DNA from: Niastella caeni
GTDB taxonomy: Bacteria; Bacteroidota; Bacteroidia; Chitinophagales; Chitinophagaceae
Assembly: GCF_004834005.1 (NCBI RefSeq)
Contig: NZ_STFF01000008.1
Span: 124,001-188,000, forward strand
Direction of reading: 5' to 3'
DNA length: 64,000 bases
In this document: piece by piece, positions 46,394 to 55,189 of the stretch
How positions within the stretch are numbered: the first letter of the stretch is position 1
How the letters are laid out: every line of letters starts with the position of its first letter
Translations under genes and position numbers: made by a program
The notes under the pieces: generated by a model
What the model was told of the DNA's origin: nothing
Databases searched by the model: none
The model's input: the letters and a program-made list of their open reading frames with translations, nothing else

Positions 46394-46519
46394 TAACTAT
46401 CATTTTTTGAACGGTTGACTTGCTACGCCCTTAATGCATAATTTTACCTTTTCCAAAAACTACTGCAGGCGTCGTACGCGCAAATCGTTAATTCATCGGG
46501 ATGGTTCCGCGGGTCTTAA

Positions 46520-46527
46520 TACCTTTG
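46520..46527 (+). promoter_or_regulatory. Second candidate -7 box for the GH28 gene
   Basis: TACCTTTG matches TAnnTTTG perfectly and lies 33 bp before the ATG at 46561. No good TTTG was seen at the usual -33 distance, so the promoter call is tentative. Confidence 0.45.
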
Positions 46528-46560
46528 CATTCAAATATTTATAGAAGTAAACAACGTGTA

Positions 46561-48207
46561 ATGAACAATTGGGTTAAAGCAACAGCAGTAATAGGTTTAA
46601 TGGCCTGTTCTTCCGGCATCGCAGCGCAAAGCAAGTTGCCGGTTATACTACAGACCAGTTTCAGGAAAGATTCGAGTTACATTACCAGATTCGGCGCAGT
46701 TGCTGATGGTCAAACGTTGAATACGCAGGCCATTAATAACGCAATTGACGCCTGTAACAAAAAAGGGGGTGGGGTAGTTGTTATTCCTGCCGGCCTGTGG
46801 CTCACTGGTCCAATTGTGTTAAAAAGCAATGTGAACCTGCACCTGAAAAAAGGCGCGTTGTTACAATTCACCAAAGATTTTGATCAATATCCATTAGTAG
46901 AAGGCAATTGGGAAGGGTTACCGCAAATGCGTAACCAAAGTCCCATATCGGCTACCAATGCAACCAATATTGCCATTACCGGCCATGGTATCATCGACGG
47001 TGGCGGCGAGGCCTGGCGCCTGGTAAGAAAGGACAAGCTTACCGAAACCCAATGGAAGAAATGGGTAGCTGCAGGCGGTGTGGTTAGTGAAGATGGCAAA
47101 TCATGGTACCCCTCTGAACAATGGCTCAAGGCGTCAAAAATGAAGAACCCCGGTGAGATCACACCCGAAAAAACGCCGGAATTCTATAAAAGCATTAAAG
47201 ATTTCTTACGGCCTAACCTGGTTGTTATAGCCAAATGCAAAAAGGTATTGCTGGAAGGCGTAACCTTTCAAAACTCAGCAGCCTGGTGTTTGCACCCGCT
47301 CATGAGCGAGCATTTGACCGTACGGAATGTGACCGTATTGAATCCCTGGTTTGCGCAGAACGGCGATGGCATTGATGTAGAAAGCTGCAAGAATGTACTG
47401 ATCGAAAATTCAAAATTTGATGTAGGGGATGATGGGCTGTGTATGAAAAGCGGACGTGATGAAGCTGGTAGAAAAAGAGGCATGCCCACCGAGAATGTAA
47501 TTATCCGCGACTGCCAGGTGTACCATGCGCATGGCGGTTTTGTAATTGGCAGTGAAATGAGCGGCGGCGCCCGCAATATGTGGATCTCCAATTGCACTTT
47601 CATTGGCACCGATATTGGCCTGCGTTTTAAAACTACCCGTGGCCGTGGCGGTATTGTAGAGAACATTTTTATAGATAACATCCAGATGATGGATATCCCC
47701 GGCGAAGCTATCCTGTTCGACATGTATTACATGGCCCAGGACCCCGTTGCTTTACACGGAGAAAAACGCGAACTGCCTAAAGTAGAAACCTTGCCGGTAA
47801 CCGAAGCCACGCCGCAATTCAGGAACTTTGTTATCAAAAATGTGGTTTGTAACGGCGCTGCCAAAGGCATCTTCATTCGCGGTATTCCCGAAATGCATGT
47901 AAAGGATATTCATTTGGAGAATATGGTATTGAATGCAGAAAAGGGCATCGATTGCCAGGAAGCATCCGGCATTACCTTCAAGAATATTACGATCCTGAGC
48001 CGTCAAACCAACCCGGTAGTAGATATCATCAACAGTGACAATCTTACCTTTGAAAAACTGGGTTATAAAAAAGATGCGGAATTGTTATTCCGGGTAGCTG
48101 GCGACAGAACAAAAAGCATTAACATAAAAAATACCGATGCTTCTAAGGCCAGAGAAAAGATCCAGTATGAGTTTGGGGCATCGGAGCAAAATGTGACGAT
48201 TAAATAA
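46561..48207 (+). CDS. GH28-family polygalacturonase
   Basis: This 548-residue secreted right-handed beta-helix enzyme hydrolyses alpha-1,4 bonds between galacturonates. The ATG at 46561 gives a good signal peptide (VKATAVIGLMACSSGIAAQ). The family pattern is complete: NGDGIDVESC near 266, DVGDDGLCMKSG near 287 (catalytic aspartates), HGGFVIGSEMSGG near 322 and RFKTTRGRGG near 354. The extra segment around 160-225 (WKKWVAAGGVVSEDGKSW) is typical of exo-acting bacterial members, so release of monomeric galacturonate is plausible. It is followed 46 bp later by the GH105 gene. Its upstream region has the same operator module as susC1 and susC2. Confidence 0.92.
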   Translation: MNNWVKATAVIGLMACSSGIAAQSKLPVILQTSFRKDSSYITRFGAVADGQTLNTQAINNAIDACNKKGGGVVVIPAGLWLTGPIVLKSNVNLHLKKGALLQFTKDFDQYPLVEGNWEGLPQMRNQSPISATNATNIAITGHGIIDGGGEAWRLVRKDKLTETQWKKWVAAGGVVSEDGKSWYPSEQWLKASKMKNPGEITPEKTPEFYKSIKDFLRPNLVVIAKCKKVLLEGVTFQNSAAWCLHPLMSEHLTVRNVTVLNPWFAQNGDGIDVESCKNVLIENSKFDVGDDGLCMKSGRDEAGRKRGMPTENVIIRDCQVYHAHGGFVIGSEMSGGARNMWISNCTFIGTDIGLRFKTTRGRGGIVENIFIDNIQMMDIPGEAILFDMYYMAQDPVALHGEKRELPKVETLPVTEATPQFRNFVIKNVVCNGAAKGIFIRGIPEMHVKDIHLENMVLNAEKGIDCQEASGITFKNITILSRQTNPVVDIINSDNLTFEKLGYKKDAELLFRVAGDRTKSINIKNTDASKAREKIQYEFGASEQNVTIK

Positions 48208-48253
48208 AGAAACAAGTATCAAGTAATTAAAATAGCTGTTCAAAATAGCAATC

Positions 48254-50194
48254 ATGAAGTTTTCATTCGTATTGTTTGTCATTAGCAGTGCATTCTCAAT
48301 AACCACCTATGCCCAGCAGGGAACTGCAGCAGCCGATAAAGTAACTTCGGGCAAAATGAACTGGTCGCAGGGAATGGCAGCCTCGGTAATGAGCTGGGGG
48401 AACGATTCCGCCGCAAAGAAGCCTGGAAAATGGAGTTACGATATGGGCGTTGTTTTAAAAGGGATGGAAGCGTTGTGGAAAGCAACCGGCGATGCTTCCT
48501 ACTTCAAATACATTCAAAAGAGCATGGACGCCTGGGTTGATGAAGACGGAAATATAAGAGGGTACGAAGCCGATGAATATAATATTGACCACGTAAATAA
48601 TGCAAAGCTGTTGTTGCTGTTATACCGGGTAACCGAAAAGCCCAAGTATAAAAAAGCAGCAGATCTGTGTCGCGCACAATTACAAACTCATCCGCGCACA
48701 CATGAGGGCAGTTTCTGGCATAAAAAAGTATATCCCTGGCAGGTGTGGCTCGATGGGTTGTATATGGGACAACCGTTCTATGCAGAATATGCCATGCTGT
48801 TTGGAGAAGATACCGCCTTCAATGATATTACCCGGCAGTTTATAGCCATTGAGCGTCATACCCGCGACGCAAAAACAGGCTTGCTGTATCATGGCTGGGA
48901 TGAATCGAAAGAACAAAAATGGGCCAATAAACAAACCGGTACTTCACCGCACTTCTGGGCGCGGGCGTTGGGCTGGTATGGTATGGCCATGGTAGATGTG
49001 CTGGATTATTTTCCTGCCAAACATCCGGGCCGCGATTCTATCATTGCTATTTTAAACCGGTTCACCAAAGCAGTATCCAAAGTACAGGATGCCAAAACCG
49101 GCTTGTGGTACGATGTGGTTGATATGGCCACCACGCCTAAAAATTACCTGGAAGCCTCGGCCTCGGCCATGCTGGTATACACTATGGCGAAAGGCGTTCG
49201 CAAAGGCTACCTGCCCGCTACGTATTGGGCAAATGCACAAAAAGGATATGCTGGTATCCTGAAAGCCTTTGTTGATAAAAATGCCGAAGGACAGGTGCAG
49301 TTTAAAGGCACCGTAAAAGTATCAGGCCTGGGTGGCAATCCTTACCGCGATGGCAGCTTTGCCTATTACATGAGTGAACCCGTGATCGTGAACGACTGGA
49401 AAGGAATAGGCGCTTATTTGCTGGCCGGCGCTGAAATGGAAAACCTGCCTGCTGCCCTGCCTGGTAAAGGAAAAACCGTAACGGTAGATTATTACTTCAA
49501 CCATGAAGATAAAAAGACCCTGAACGGGTTTCAATATCCAACGCATTATACCTGGAATGAAATGAGTTATAATGGGTTCAGCTACCTGGGCGATATCTTC
49601 AGCAGCTACGGCGCCAGGCTGAATACGCTAGAAGCAGCGCCTACCGCCGCTAACCTGACCAAAACAGATGTATACATCGTTGTTGACCCCGACGGGTTAA
49701 AAGATAACAAGAACCCCAATTATGTAGAGGACAGCCATGTAAAAACTATCAGTGCCTGGGTACAAAATGGCGGTGTGTTGGTATTAATGGCAAATGACAG
49801 TGTAAATTGCGACCTGGCGCATTTTAATAAGCTCGCCAAAACATTTGGTATTACGTTCAGCAACCGGGGACGCAACTTTGTACAGGGCAATCAATACGAA
49901 ACCGGCGCCGTTCCCATTCCGGCTGGCAACGAAATATTCAAACAAACCAAAAAGGCCTACCTGAAGGAGATCAGCATCCTGGAAACAAAAGCGCCTGCCA
50001 AACCATTGGTGAAGGTAGATAACGATGTGATCATGGCGGTAGCCAAATACGGCAAAGGCACTGTGTTTGCGGTAGGCGACCCCTGGCTGTACAATGAATA
50101 TACCGATGGCCGTAAATTACCGGCCGAGTATGAAAATGCCAAAGCGGCTTATGAACTGGCCAAATGGCTTTTACAGCAGGGAACTAAGAAATAA
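48254..50194 (+). CDS. GH105-type unsaturated (rhamno)galacturonyl hydrolase with C-terminal DUF4350-like domain
   Basis: This 646-residue secreted protein has a signal peptide ending near TTYAQQ. Residues about 30-390 form an (alpha/alpha)6 barrel of the GH88/GH105 group, with the catalytic aspartate region WQVWLDGLYMGQPFYAEYA near 163-181 and SPHFWARALGWYGMAMVDVL near 232. These enzymes remove the 4,5-unsaturated uronic acid left by PL1 lyases. Residues about 405-646 are a separate alpha/beta domain (VTVDYYFNHEDKK, ISAWVQNGGVLVLMAND, GKGTVFAVGDPWLYNEY) resembling DUF4350/GATase-like folds, of unknown role. It sits after GH28 and before uxaB, linking extracellular cleavage to catabolism. Confidence 0.88.
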   Translation: MKFSFVLFVISSAFSITTYAQQGTAAADKVTSGKMNWSQGMAASVMSWGNDSAAKKPGKWSYDMGVVLKGMEALWKATGDASYFKYIQKSMDAWVDEDGNIRGYEADEYNIDHVNNAKLLLLLYRVTEKPKYKKAADLCRAQLQTHPRTHEGSFWHKKVYPWQVWLDGLYMGQPFYAEYAMLFGEDTAFNDITRQFIAIERHTRDAKTGLLYHGWDESKEQKWANKQTGTSPHFWARALGWYGMAMVDVLDYFPAKHPGRDSIIAILNRFTKAVSKVQDAKTGLWYDVVDMATTPKNYLEASASAMLVYTMAKGVRKGYLPATYWANAQKGYAGILKAFVDKNAEGQVQFKGTVKVSGLGGNPYRDGSFAYYMSEPVIVNDWKGIGAYLLAGAEMENLPAALPGKGKTVTVDYYFNHEDKKTLNGFQYPTHYTWNEMSYNGFSYLGDIFSSYGARLNTLEAAPTAANLTKTDVYIVVDPDGLKDNKNPNYVEDSHVKTISAWVQNGGVLVLMANDSVNCDLAHFNKLAKTFGITFSNRGRNFVQGNQYETGAVPIPAGNEIFKQTKKAYLKEISILETKAPAKPLVKVDNDVIMAVAKYGKGTVFAVGDPWLYNEYTDGRKLPAEYENAKAAYELAKWLLQQGTKK

Positions 50195-50432
50195 TATATT
50201 AGCCACTGGCTGTATTTATAAAGACGGGCATTAGGAAGGTGCAGGACAGGAAATACAATAATTGAGTAGATTTTTACCTTGTTAGATGGTTTGATTGTTG
50301 GACATGTTGGCATTTGTTCGGTTTTTCGATATTCGGCCAACCTAACAATTTAGCCATCAAGCCATCAGGCAATTCGAAATTAGGTATGTAAATAAATAAT
50401 AAAGATTCTAAAAAACTTTAAACGCGTAGTGT

Positions 50433-51947
50433 ATGATCCTTTCGAGGTATAACCTGAAAAATATCAGTGCGCAGGATATAGTAACGCCTGCTGAGTCTGT
50501 TTTTGATCTTCCAGAAAAAGTATTGCAGTTCGGCACAGGCGTATTATTACGTGGATTACCCGATTATTTTATTGACAAAGCCAACCGCCAGGGCATTTTC
50601 AATGGCCGGGTGGTAGTGGTTAAATCAACCGACAGCGATTCTTCCGCATTCGACAAACAGGACGGACTATATACTTTATGCGTTCGTGGTTTAGATGGCG
50701 GCAAAAAGATAGAAGAGAATATCGTGAATTCTTCTATCAGCCGCGTGTTGAGTGCAAAAGACGAGTGGAGTGAGGTTCTGCAATGTGCGCATAATCCCCA
50801 CATGCAGATCATTATTTCCAATACTACCGAGGTAGGTATTCAACTGGTACAGGATGATATTCATCGTCTGCCGCCCGTTTCTTACCCCGGTAAACTGCTG
50901 GCGTTCTTAATAGAGCGCTACAAAGCATTTGATGGCAGCCGTCAAAGCGGTATGGTCATTGTGCCTACCGAACTGATCCCCGATAATGGTAAAAAACTGG
51001 AGTCGATCGTACTGGAACTGGCCCACCTGAACGGCCTGGATGATACCTTCATTCAATGGCTTGAGAACTGCAACTATTTCTGCAGCTCCCTGGTTGACCG
51101 TATTGTGCCCGGTAAACCCGATAGCGCCATCCGCGAACAACTGGAAAAACAACATGGCTATAAAGATGAACTGCTTACCATGTCGGAAGTATACCGCCTG
51201 TGGGCTATCGAAGGTGGCGAGCACATTAAATCGGTGCTAACCTTTGCATCGGTAGATGAAGGGGTGGTAATAGCACCCGATATTAACCTGTTCAGGGAAC
51301 TGAAACTACGCATGCTGAACGGTACGCATACTTTATCGTGCGGACTGGCTTACCTGGCTGGTTTTGGCACTGTGAAACAGGCGATGGATGATGCCAGCAT
51401 GCAAACATTTATCTCCCAATTGATGTTAAATGAAATAGCTACCGGCATTCCTTACAATGTAGAGCCTGGCGTGTCTCAAACGTTTGGTCATAAAGTATTG
51501 GATCGTTTTGCCAACCCGAATATCGAGCATCTCTGGATCAACATTACCATGCAGTACACGTCAAAGATGAAAATGCGTAATGTGCCCGTGATACTGAAAT
51601 ATGCAGAGCGGATAAAAGCTGTACCTGAGAATATTGCTCTGGGATTTGCCGCTTATCTGTTATTTTTGAAGCCCGTTATTAAGAAGCAGGACAAATATTA
51701 CGGCGAGTGGCAAGGTAAAGAATACCTGATCCAGGACGATTTTGCAGCCTATTTCTTTGAAAAATGGAGCAAATTAACACCGGCTGATCTGGCCGATGCA
51801 GTATTGGCCGATACCTCCCTGTGGGGAGCCGATCTGAGCGCCATACCTGGGTTTGCCCAGGCAATTAAAGAAAATATGGCCTCGATACTGGAAACCGGTG
51901 TATCAAAAACAATTCAAATACATCAGACCAAAAAAGTATTGGCGTAA
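50433..51947 (+). CDS. uxaB: Tagaturonate reductase (altronate oxidoreductase)
   Basis: UxaB reduces D-tagaturonate to D-altronate with NADH, the second step of galacturonate breakdown. The 504-residue protein belongs to the mannitol dehydrogenase/uronate oxidoreductase family: the dinucleotide-binding start VLQFGTGVLLRG near 30, NTTEVGIQ near 130 and the active-site signature ELKLRMLNGTHTLSCGLAYLAG near 289-310, which contains the conserved lysine, asparagine and histidine. Its stop codon overlaps the uxaA start by one base (TAATG), so the two are translated together. The sequence fits UxaB better than mannonate oxidoreductase because no mannonate dehydratase is nearby, while altronate dehydratase follows directly. 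Confidence 0.92.
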   Translation: MILSRYNLKNISAQDIVTPAESVFDLPEKVLQFGTGVLLRGLPDYFIDKANRQGIFNGRVVVVKSTDSDSSAFDKQDGLYTLCVRGLDGGKKIEENIVNSSISRVLSAKDEWSEVLQCAHNPHMQIIISNTTEVGIQLVQDDIHRLPPVSYPGKLLAFLIERYKAFDGSRQSGMVIVPTELIPDNGKKLESIVLELAHLNGLDDTFIQWLENCNYFCSSLVDRIVPGKPDSAIREQLEKQHGYKDELLTMSEVYRLWAIEGGEHIKSVLTFASVDEGVVIAPDINLFRELKLRMLNGTHTLSCGLAYLAGFGTVKQAMDDASMQTFISQLMLNEIATGIPYNVEPGVSQTFGHKVLDRFANPNIEHLWINITMQYTSKMKMRNVPVILKYAERIKAVPENIALGFAAYLLFLKPVIKKQDKYYGEWQGKEYLIQDDFAAYFFEKWSKLTPADLADAVLADTSLWGADLSAIPGFAQAIKENMASILETGVSKTIQIHQTKKVLA

Positions 51948-53602
51948 TGAAGAAAAAGGTCTTAAAAGTTCATGAAGACGATAATGTTGTCGTAGCACTG
52001 ACGAACTTATCGAAGAATGAGACAGTATCCCTAAATGGTCAGGAATTTACGCTGCAGGAAGATATTACTGCCAAGCACAAATTCGTGGCCGAAGATCTGC
52101 AGGCTGGCGACTCCATCATCATGTATGGCGTATTGGTTGGTAAGGCTCAGTCGCCCATTAAAAAAGGCGGTCTTATTTCAACAGCCAATGTAAAGCACGC
52201 AGCCAACGATTTCGAAATACGCGCCCAGCGCAATACCGAATGGAAAAAGCCGGATGTAACGAAGTTTACCGGTCGCACCTTTATGGGCTATCATCGCCCC
52301 AATGGTGAAGTAGGTACGGCAAATTACTGGCTGGTTATTCCCATGGTTTTTTGCGAGAACCGAAACCTCGATGTATTACAGGAATCCCTGGTACGCGACC
52401 TGGGTTATGGCCGTAACCGAAAATACCGCTACCAGGCGCAGCAACTGATCCAGTTATACCAAACCGGTAAAAGTGTTGAAGAGATCCTGAAGGCCGATCT
52501 GCAGGCAGAAGCCGACCTGGAAGAATCAAAACGTTTATTCCCCAATGTAGATGGCATAAAGTTCCTTACCCACGAAGGTGGATGCGGTGGCACCCGCCAG
52601 GATGCACAGGCGTTGTGCGGACTGCTGGCCGGGTACATCACGCACCCCAACTGTGCCGGTGCAACTGTGTTAAGCCTGGGTTGCCAGAATGCGCAGGTCT
52701 CCATTCTGGAAGAAGAGATCAAAAAGCGCGATGCCAACTTCAGCAAACCATTATATATTCTGGAGCAACAGAAGATCGGAATGGAATCTGATCTGCTGGC
52801 TGCTGCCATTAAGCATACATTCGCAGGGCTTATCATAGCCAACCAAAGCAGGCGCGAACCCGCTCCGCTCAGCAAGCTGTGCATCGGGTTAGAGTGCGGT
52901 GGCAGCGATGGCTTCTCCGGGATCTCTGCCAACCCCGCTATCGGTTATACATCCGATCTGCTGGTAGGTTTGGGCGGTTCAGTTATTCTTTCCGAATTCC
53001 CTGAACTGTGCGGTGTAGAACAGGAACTGAGCGACCGTTGCGTGCAGGTAGATGTTGCTAAACGCTTCTCGCACCTGATGAAAACCTATAATGCAAGAGC
53101 CGTTGCCGTAGGCAGTGGTTTTGATATGAACCCTTCTCCGGGAAATATCAAAGACGGTTTGATCACTGATGCCATTAAATCGGCTGGCGCCGCCAAGAAA
53201 GGTGGCACTTCTCCGGTAACAGATGTTTTGGATTATCCCGAAAAAGTAAATAAGCCAGGATTGAACCTGCTGTGCACACCCGGCAATGACGTGGAATCTA
53301 CCACTGCCGAAGTAGCCAGTGGCGCCAATGTGGTGTTGTTTACAACCGGTTTAGGTACGCCCACCGGTAATCCCATTGCACCGGTTATTAAATTAGCAAG
53401 CAATACCGCTTTGTATAATAAAATGCGTGATATCATTGATATCAACACCGGTACTATCATTGAAGGGGAGGAAACTATTGAGCAGGCTGGTGAACGCATC
53501 CTGGATTATGTGATCAAAGTGGCCAGTGGTGAGTTGCAGATAAGCGCCGTACGCCATGGGCAGGATGATTTTATTCCCTGGAAGAGAGGGGTATCGTTAT
53601 AG
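51947..53602 (+). CDS. uxaA: Altronate dehydratase
   Basis: UxaA dehydrates D-altronate to 2-keto-3-deoxygluconate (KDG). The 551-residue protein has an N-terminal SAF domain (about 1-90, LKVHEDDNVVVALTNL), a linker with FMGYHRPNGEVGTANYWLVIP near 105, and the large D-galactarate dehydratase/altronate hydrolase domain with LTHEGGCGGTRQDAQ near 205, GLECGGSDGFSGISANPAIG near 315 and TPGNDVESTTAEVASGANVVLFTTGLGTPTGNP near 445-475. Its start overlaps the uxaB stop codon by one base. It is somewhat longer than the Escherichia coli enzyme (about 495 residues), but the domain order is the same. Confidence 0.93.
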   Translation: MKKKVLKVHEDDNVVVALTNLSKNETVSLNGQEFTLQEDITAKHKFVAEDLQAGDSIIMYGVLVGKAQSPIKKGGLISTANVKHAANDFEIRAQRNTEWKKPDVTKFTGRTFMGYHRPNGEVGTANYWLVIPMVFCENRNLDVLQESLVRDLGYGRNRKYRYQAQQLIQLYQTGKSVEEILKADLQAEADLEESKRLFPNVDGIKFLTHEGGCGGTRQDAQALCGLLAGYITHPNCAGATVLSLGCQNAQVSILEEEIKKRDANFSKPLYILEQQKIGMESDLLAAAIKHTFAGLIIANQSRREPAPLSKLCIGLECGGSDGFSGISANPAIGYTSDLLVGLGGSVILSEFPELCGVEQELSDRCVQVDVAKRFSHLMKTYNARAVAVGSGFDMNPSPGNIKDGLITDAIKSAGAAKKGGTSPVTDVLDYPEKVNKPGLNLLCTPGNDVESTTAEVASGANVVLFTTGLGTPTGNPIAPVIKLASNTALYNKMRDIIDINTGTIIEGEETIEQAGERILDYVIKVASGELQISAVRHGQDDFIPWKRGVSL

Positions 53603-53606
53603 TTCT

Positions 53607-53681
53607 TAGTTCATAAGTTATTTAGTTATTCAGTTCCTTGGTGTTTATTACAATGTTTTGAACTGAAAAACTTACGAACTA
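53607..53681. repeat. Interrupted inverted repeat after uxaA
   Basis: TAGTTCATAAGTT (53607-53619) pairs with AACTTACGAACTA (53669-53681) at 12 of 13 positions, and inside it TTCAGTTC (53629-53636) pairs with GAACTGAA (53660-53667). The result is a long stem with a 9-nt bulge. It begins 4 bp after the uxaA stop codon, so it may stabilise or end the uxaBA transcript. Confidence 0.5.
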
Positions 53682-53788
53682 ATTAACTTTTCAAATATTA
53701 TCATTTAAAAAATAAAAAGGAGAGCTATACATGTGGGATTCCCACTAGCTACTCACTACTAGCTACTCGCTTTTACCAAATCGGCCAA

Positions 53789-55189
53789 ATGAAAAAATTT
53801 GTTGACGAGCATTTTTTACTGCAAACACCAACCGCACAGAAGCTGTACCATGAGTTTGCCAAATCAATGCCCATTATAGATTATCATTGTCATTTACCGC
53901 CCGATCAGATTGCCAATGATACCCAGTTCGAAAATTTAACCCAGGTTTGGTTGTATGGCGATCACTACAAATGGCGCGCAATGCGTACCAACGGCGTGCA
54001 TGAAGAGTTCATCACCGGTAATAAAAGCGATTACGAGAAGTTTGAAAAATGGGCCGCTACCGTTCCTTACACCTTACGCAACCCGTTATATCACTGGACA
54101 CACCTTGAGTTGCAACGCTACTTTGATGTACACGACATCCTGGATGCAACCACGGCAAAAAAAGTATACGAAGCCTGTACCGCCAGGCTGCAAACAAAAG
54201 AATACTCTGTTCGTGGCCTGCTGCGCAAGATGAATGTAAAAGTGGTGTGCACCACCGACGATCCCATTGACAACCTGGAATATCATAAAAAGATCAAGGC
54301 CGACAACCTTGATATAAAAGTATTACCCGCATACCGTCCCGATAAGGCGATGAATGTGGATGATGCCGCTACCTTTAATGCCTATGTAGGCAAAGTGGAA
54401 GCCGCTTCCAACACTTCCGTTGGCAGCTACAGCGAATACCTGTCTGCGTTAAAGAAACAACACGACTTCTTTGCAACTATGGGTTGTGGCGTATCGGATC
54501 ATGGCCTGGAGCAGATCTATGCCGAAGATTACACCGAAACTGAGATCAGGAATATCTTTGATAAAATTAGAAGCGGTAAGGAGATCTCTTACGAGGAGAA
54601 CCTGAAATTCAAATCAGCCATGCTGATTGAATTTGCCAAATGGGATTGGGAAAAAGGCTGGGTACAGCAATACCACCTCGGCGCGTTGCGTAACAACAAC
54701 AGCCGGATGTTGAAGCGGCTCGGTCCCGATACCGGTTGGGATTCCATTGGCGACTTCTCGCAGGGACGTGCCATTGCCCGCTTCCTGAATAAACTGGATA
54801 CCAATAACCAGTTGGCAAAAACTATCCTGTACAATCTTAATCCTGCCGACAATGAGTTGATGGCAACCATGATCGGTAACTTCAATGATGGCAGCATAGC
54901 AGGGAAAGTGCAGTTCGGTTCGGCCTGGTGGTTCCTCGATCAAAAGGACGGCATGACCAAACAAATAAATGCCTTGTCGAACATGGGGCTGCTGAGCAAG
55001 TTTGTAGGGATGTTAACCGATTCAAGAAGTTTCCTGTCGTTCCCCCGCCACGAATACTTCAGGCGATTGCTTTGTAACCTGTTTGGAGAAGAAATTGAGA
55101 ATGGCGAATTGCCTGCAGATATTGACTGGATAGGTAAAGTGATCCAGGACATTTGTTTTAACAACGCTAAAAACTACTTCAACTGGTAA
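53789..55189 (+). CDS. uxaC: Uronate isomerase (glucuronate/galacturonate isomerase)
   Basis: UxaC isomerises D-galacturonate to D-tagaturonate (and glucuronate to fructuronate), the first intracellular step. The 466-residue protein is full length and starts with family motifs IIDYHCHLPPDQIANDTQFENLTQVWLYGDHYKWRAMRTNGV (about 30-72), with the metal-binding HxH as HCH. CTTDDPIDNLEYH near 152 and LTDSRSFLSFPRHEYFRRLLCNLFG near 410 are also family hallmarks. It is the first gene of a tight three-gene set: its stop overlaps the kdgK start by one base (TAATG). It is separated from uxaA by 186 bp holding an inverted repeat and ACTAGCTACTCACT-type repeats, so it may have its own promoter. Confidence 0.94.
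   Translation: MKKFVDEHFLLQTPTAQKLYHEFAKSMPIIDYHCHLPPDQIANDTQFENLTQVWLYGDHYKWRAMRTNGVHEEFITGNKSDYEKFEKWAATVPYTLRNPLYHWTHLELQRYFDVHDILDATTAKKVYEACTARLQTKEYSVRGLLRKMNVKVVCTTDDPIDNLEYHKKIKADNLDIKVLPAYRPDKAMNVDDAATFNAYVGKVEAASNTSVGSYSEYLSALKKQHDFFATMGCGVSDHGLEQIYAEDYTETEIRNIFDKIRSGKEISYEENLKFKSAMLIEFAKWDWEKGWVQQYHLGALRNNNSRMLKRLGPDTGWDSIGDFSQGRAIARFLNKLDTNNQLAKTILYNLNPADNELMATMIGNFNDGSIAGKVQFGSAWWFLDQKDGMTKQINALSNMGLLSKFVGMLTDSRSFLSFPRHEYFRRLLCNLFGEEIENGELPADIDWIGKVIQDICFNNAKNYFNW

Larger units (their letters stand above)
46108..46560. other. Control region upstream of the GH28-GH105 genes
   Basis: This 453-bp gap holds a small hairpin at 46138-46154 (GGTTGC and GCAACC), the operator module at 46263-46336, a GC-rich hairpin at 46364-46393 and a -7-like box at 46520-46527. 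An in-frame ATG at 46501 precedes that box and would not be on a transcript made from it, which supports the gene start at 46561. Confidence 0.6.
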
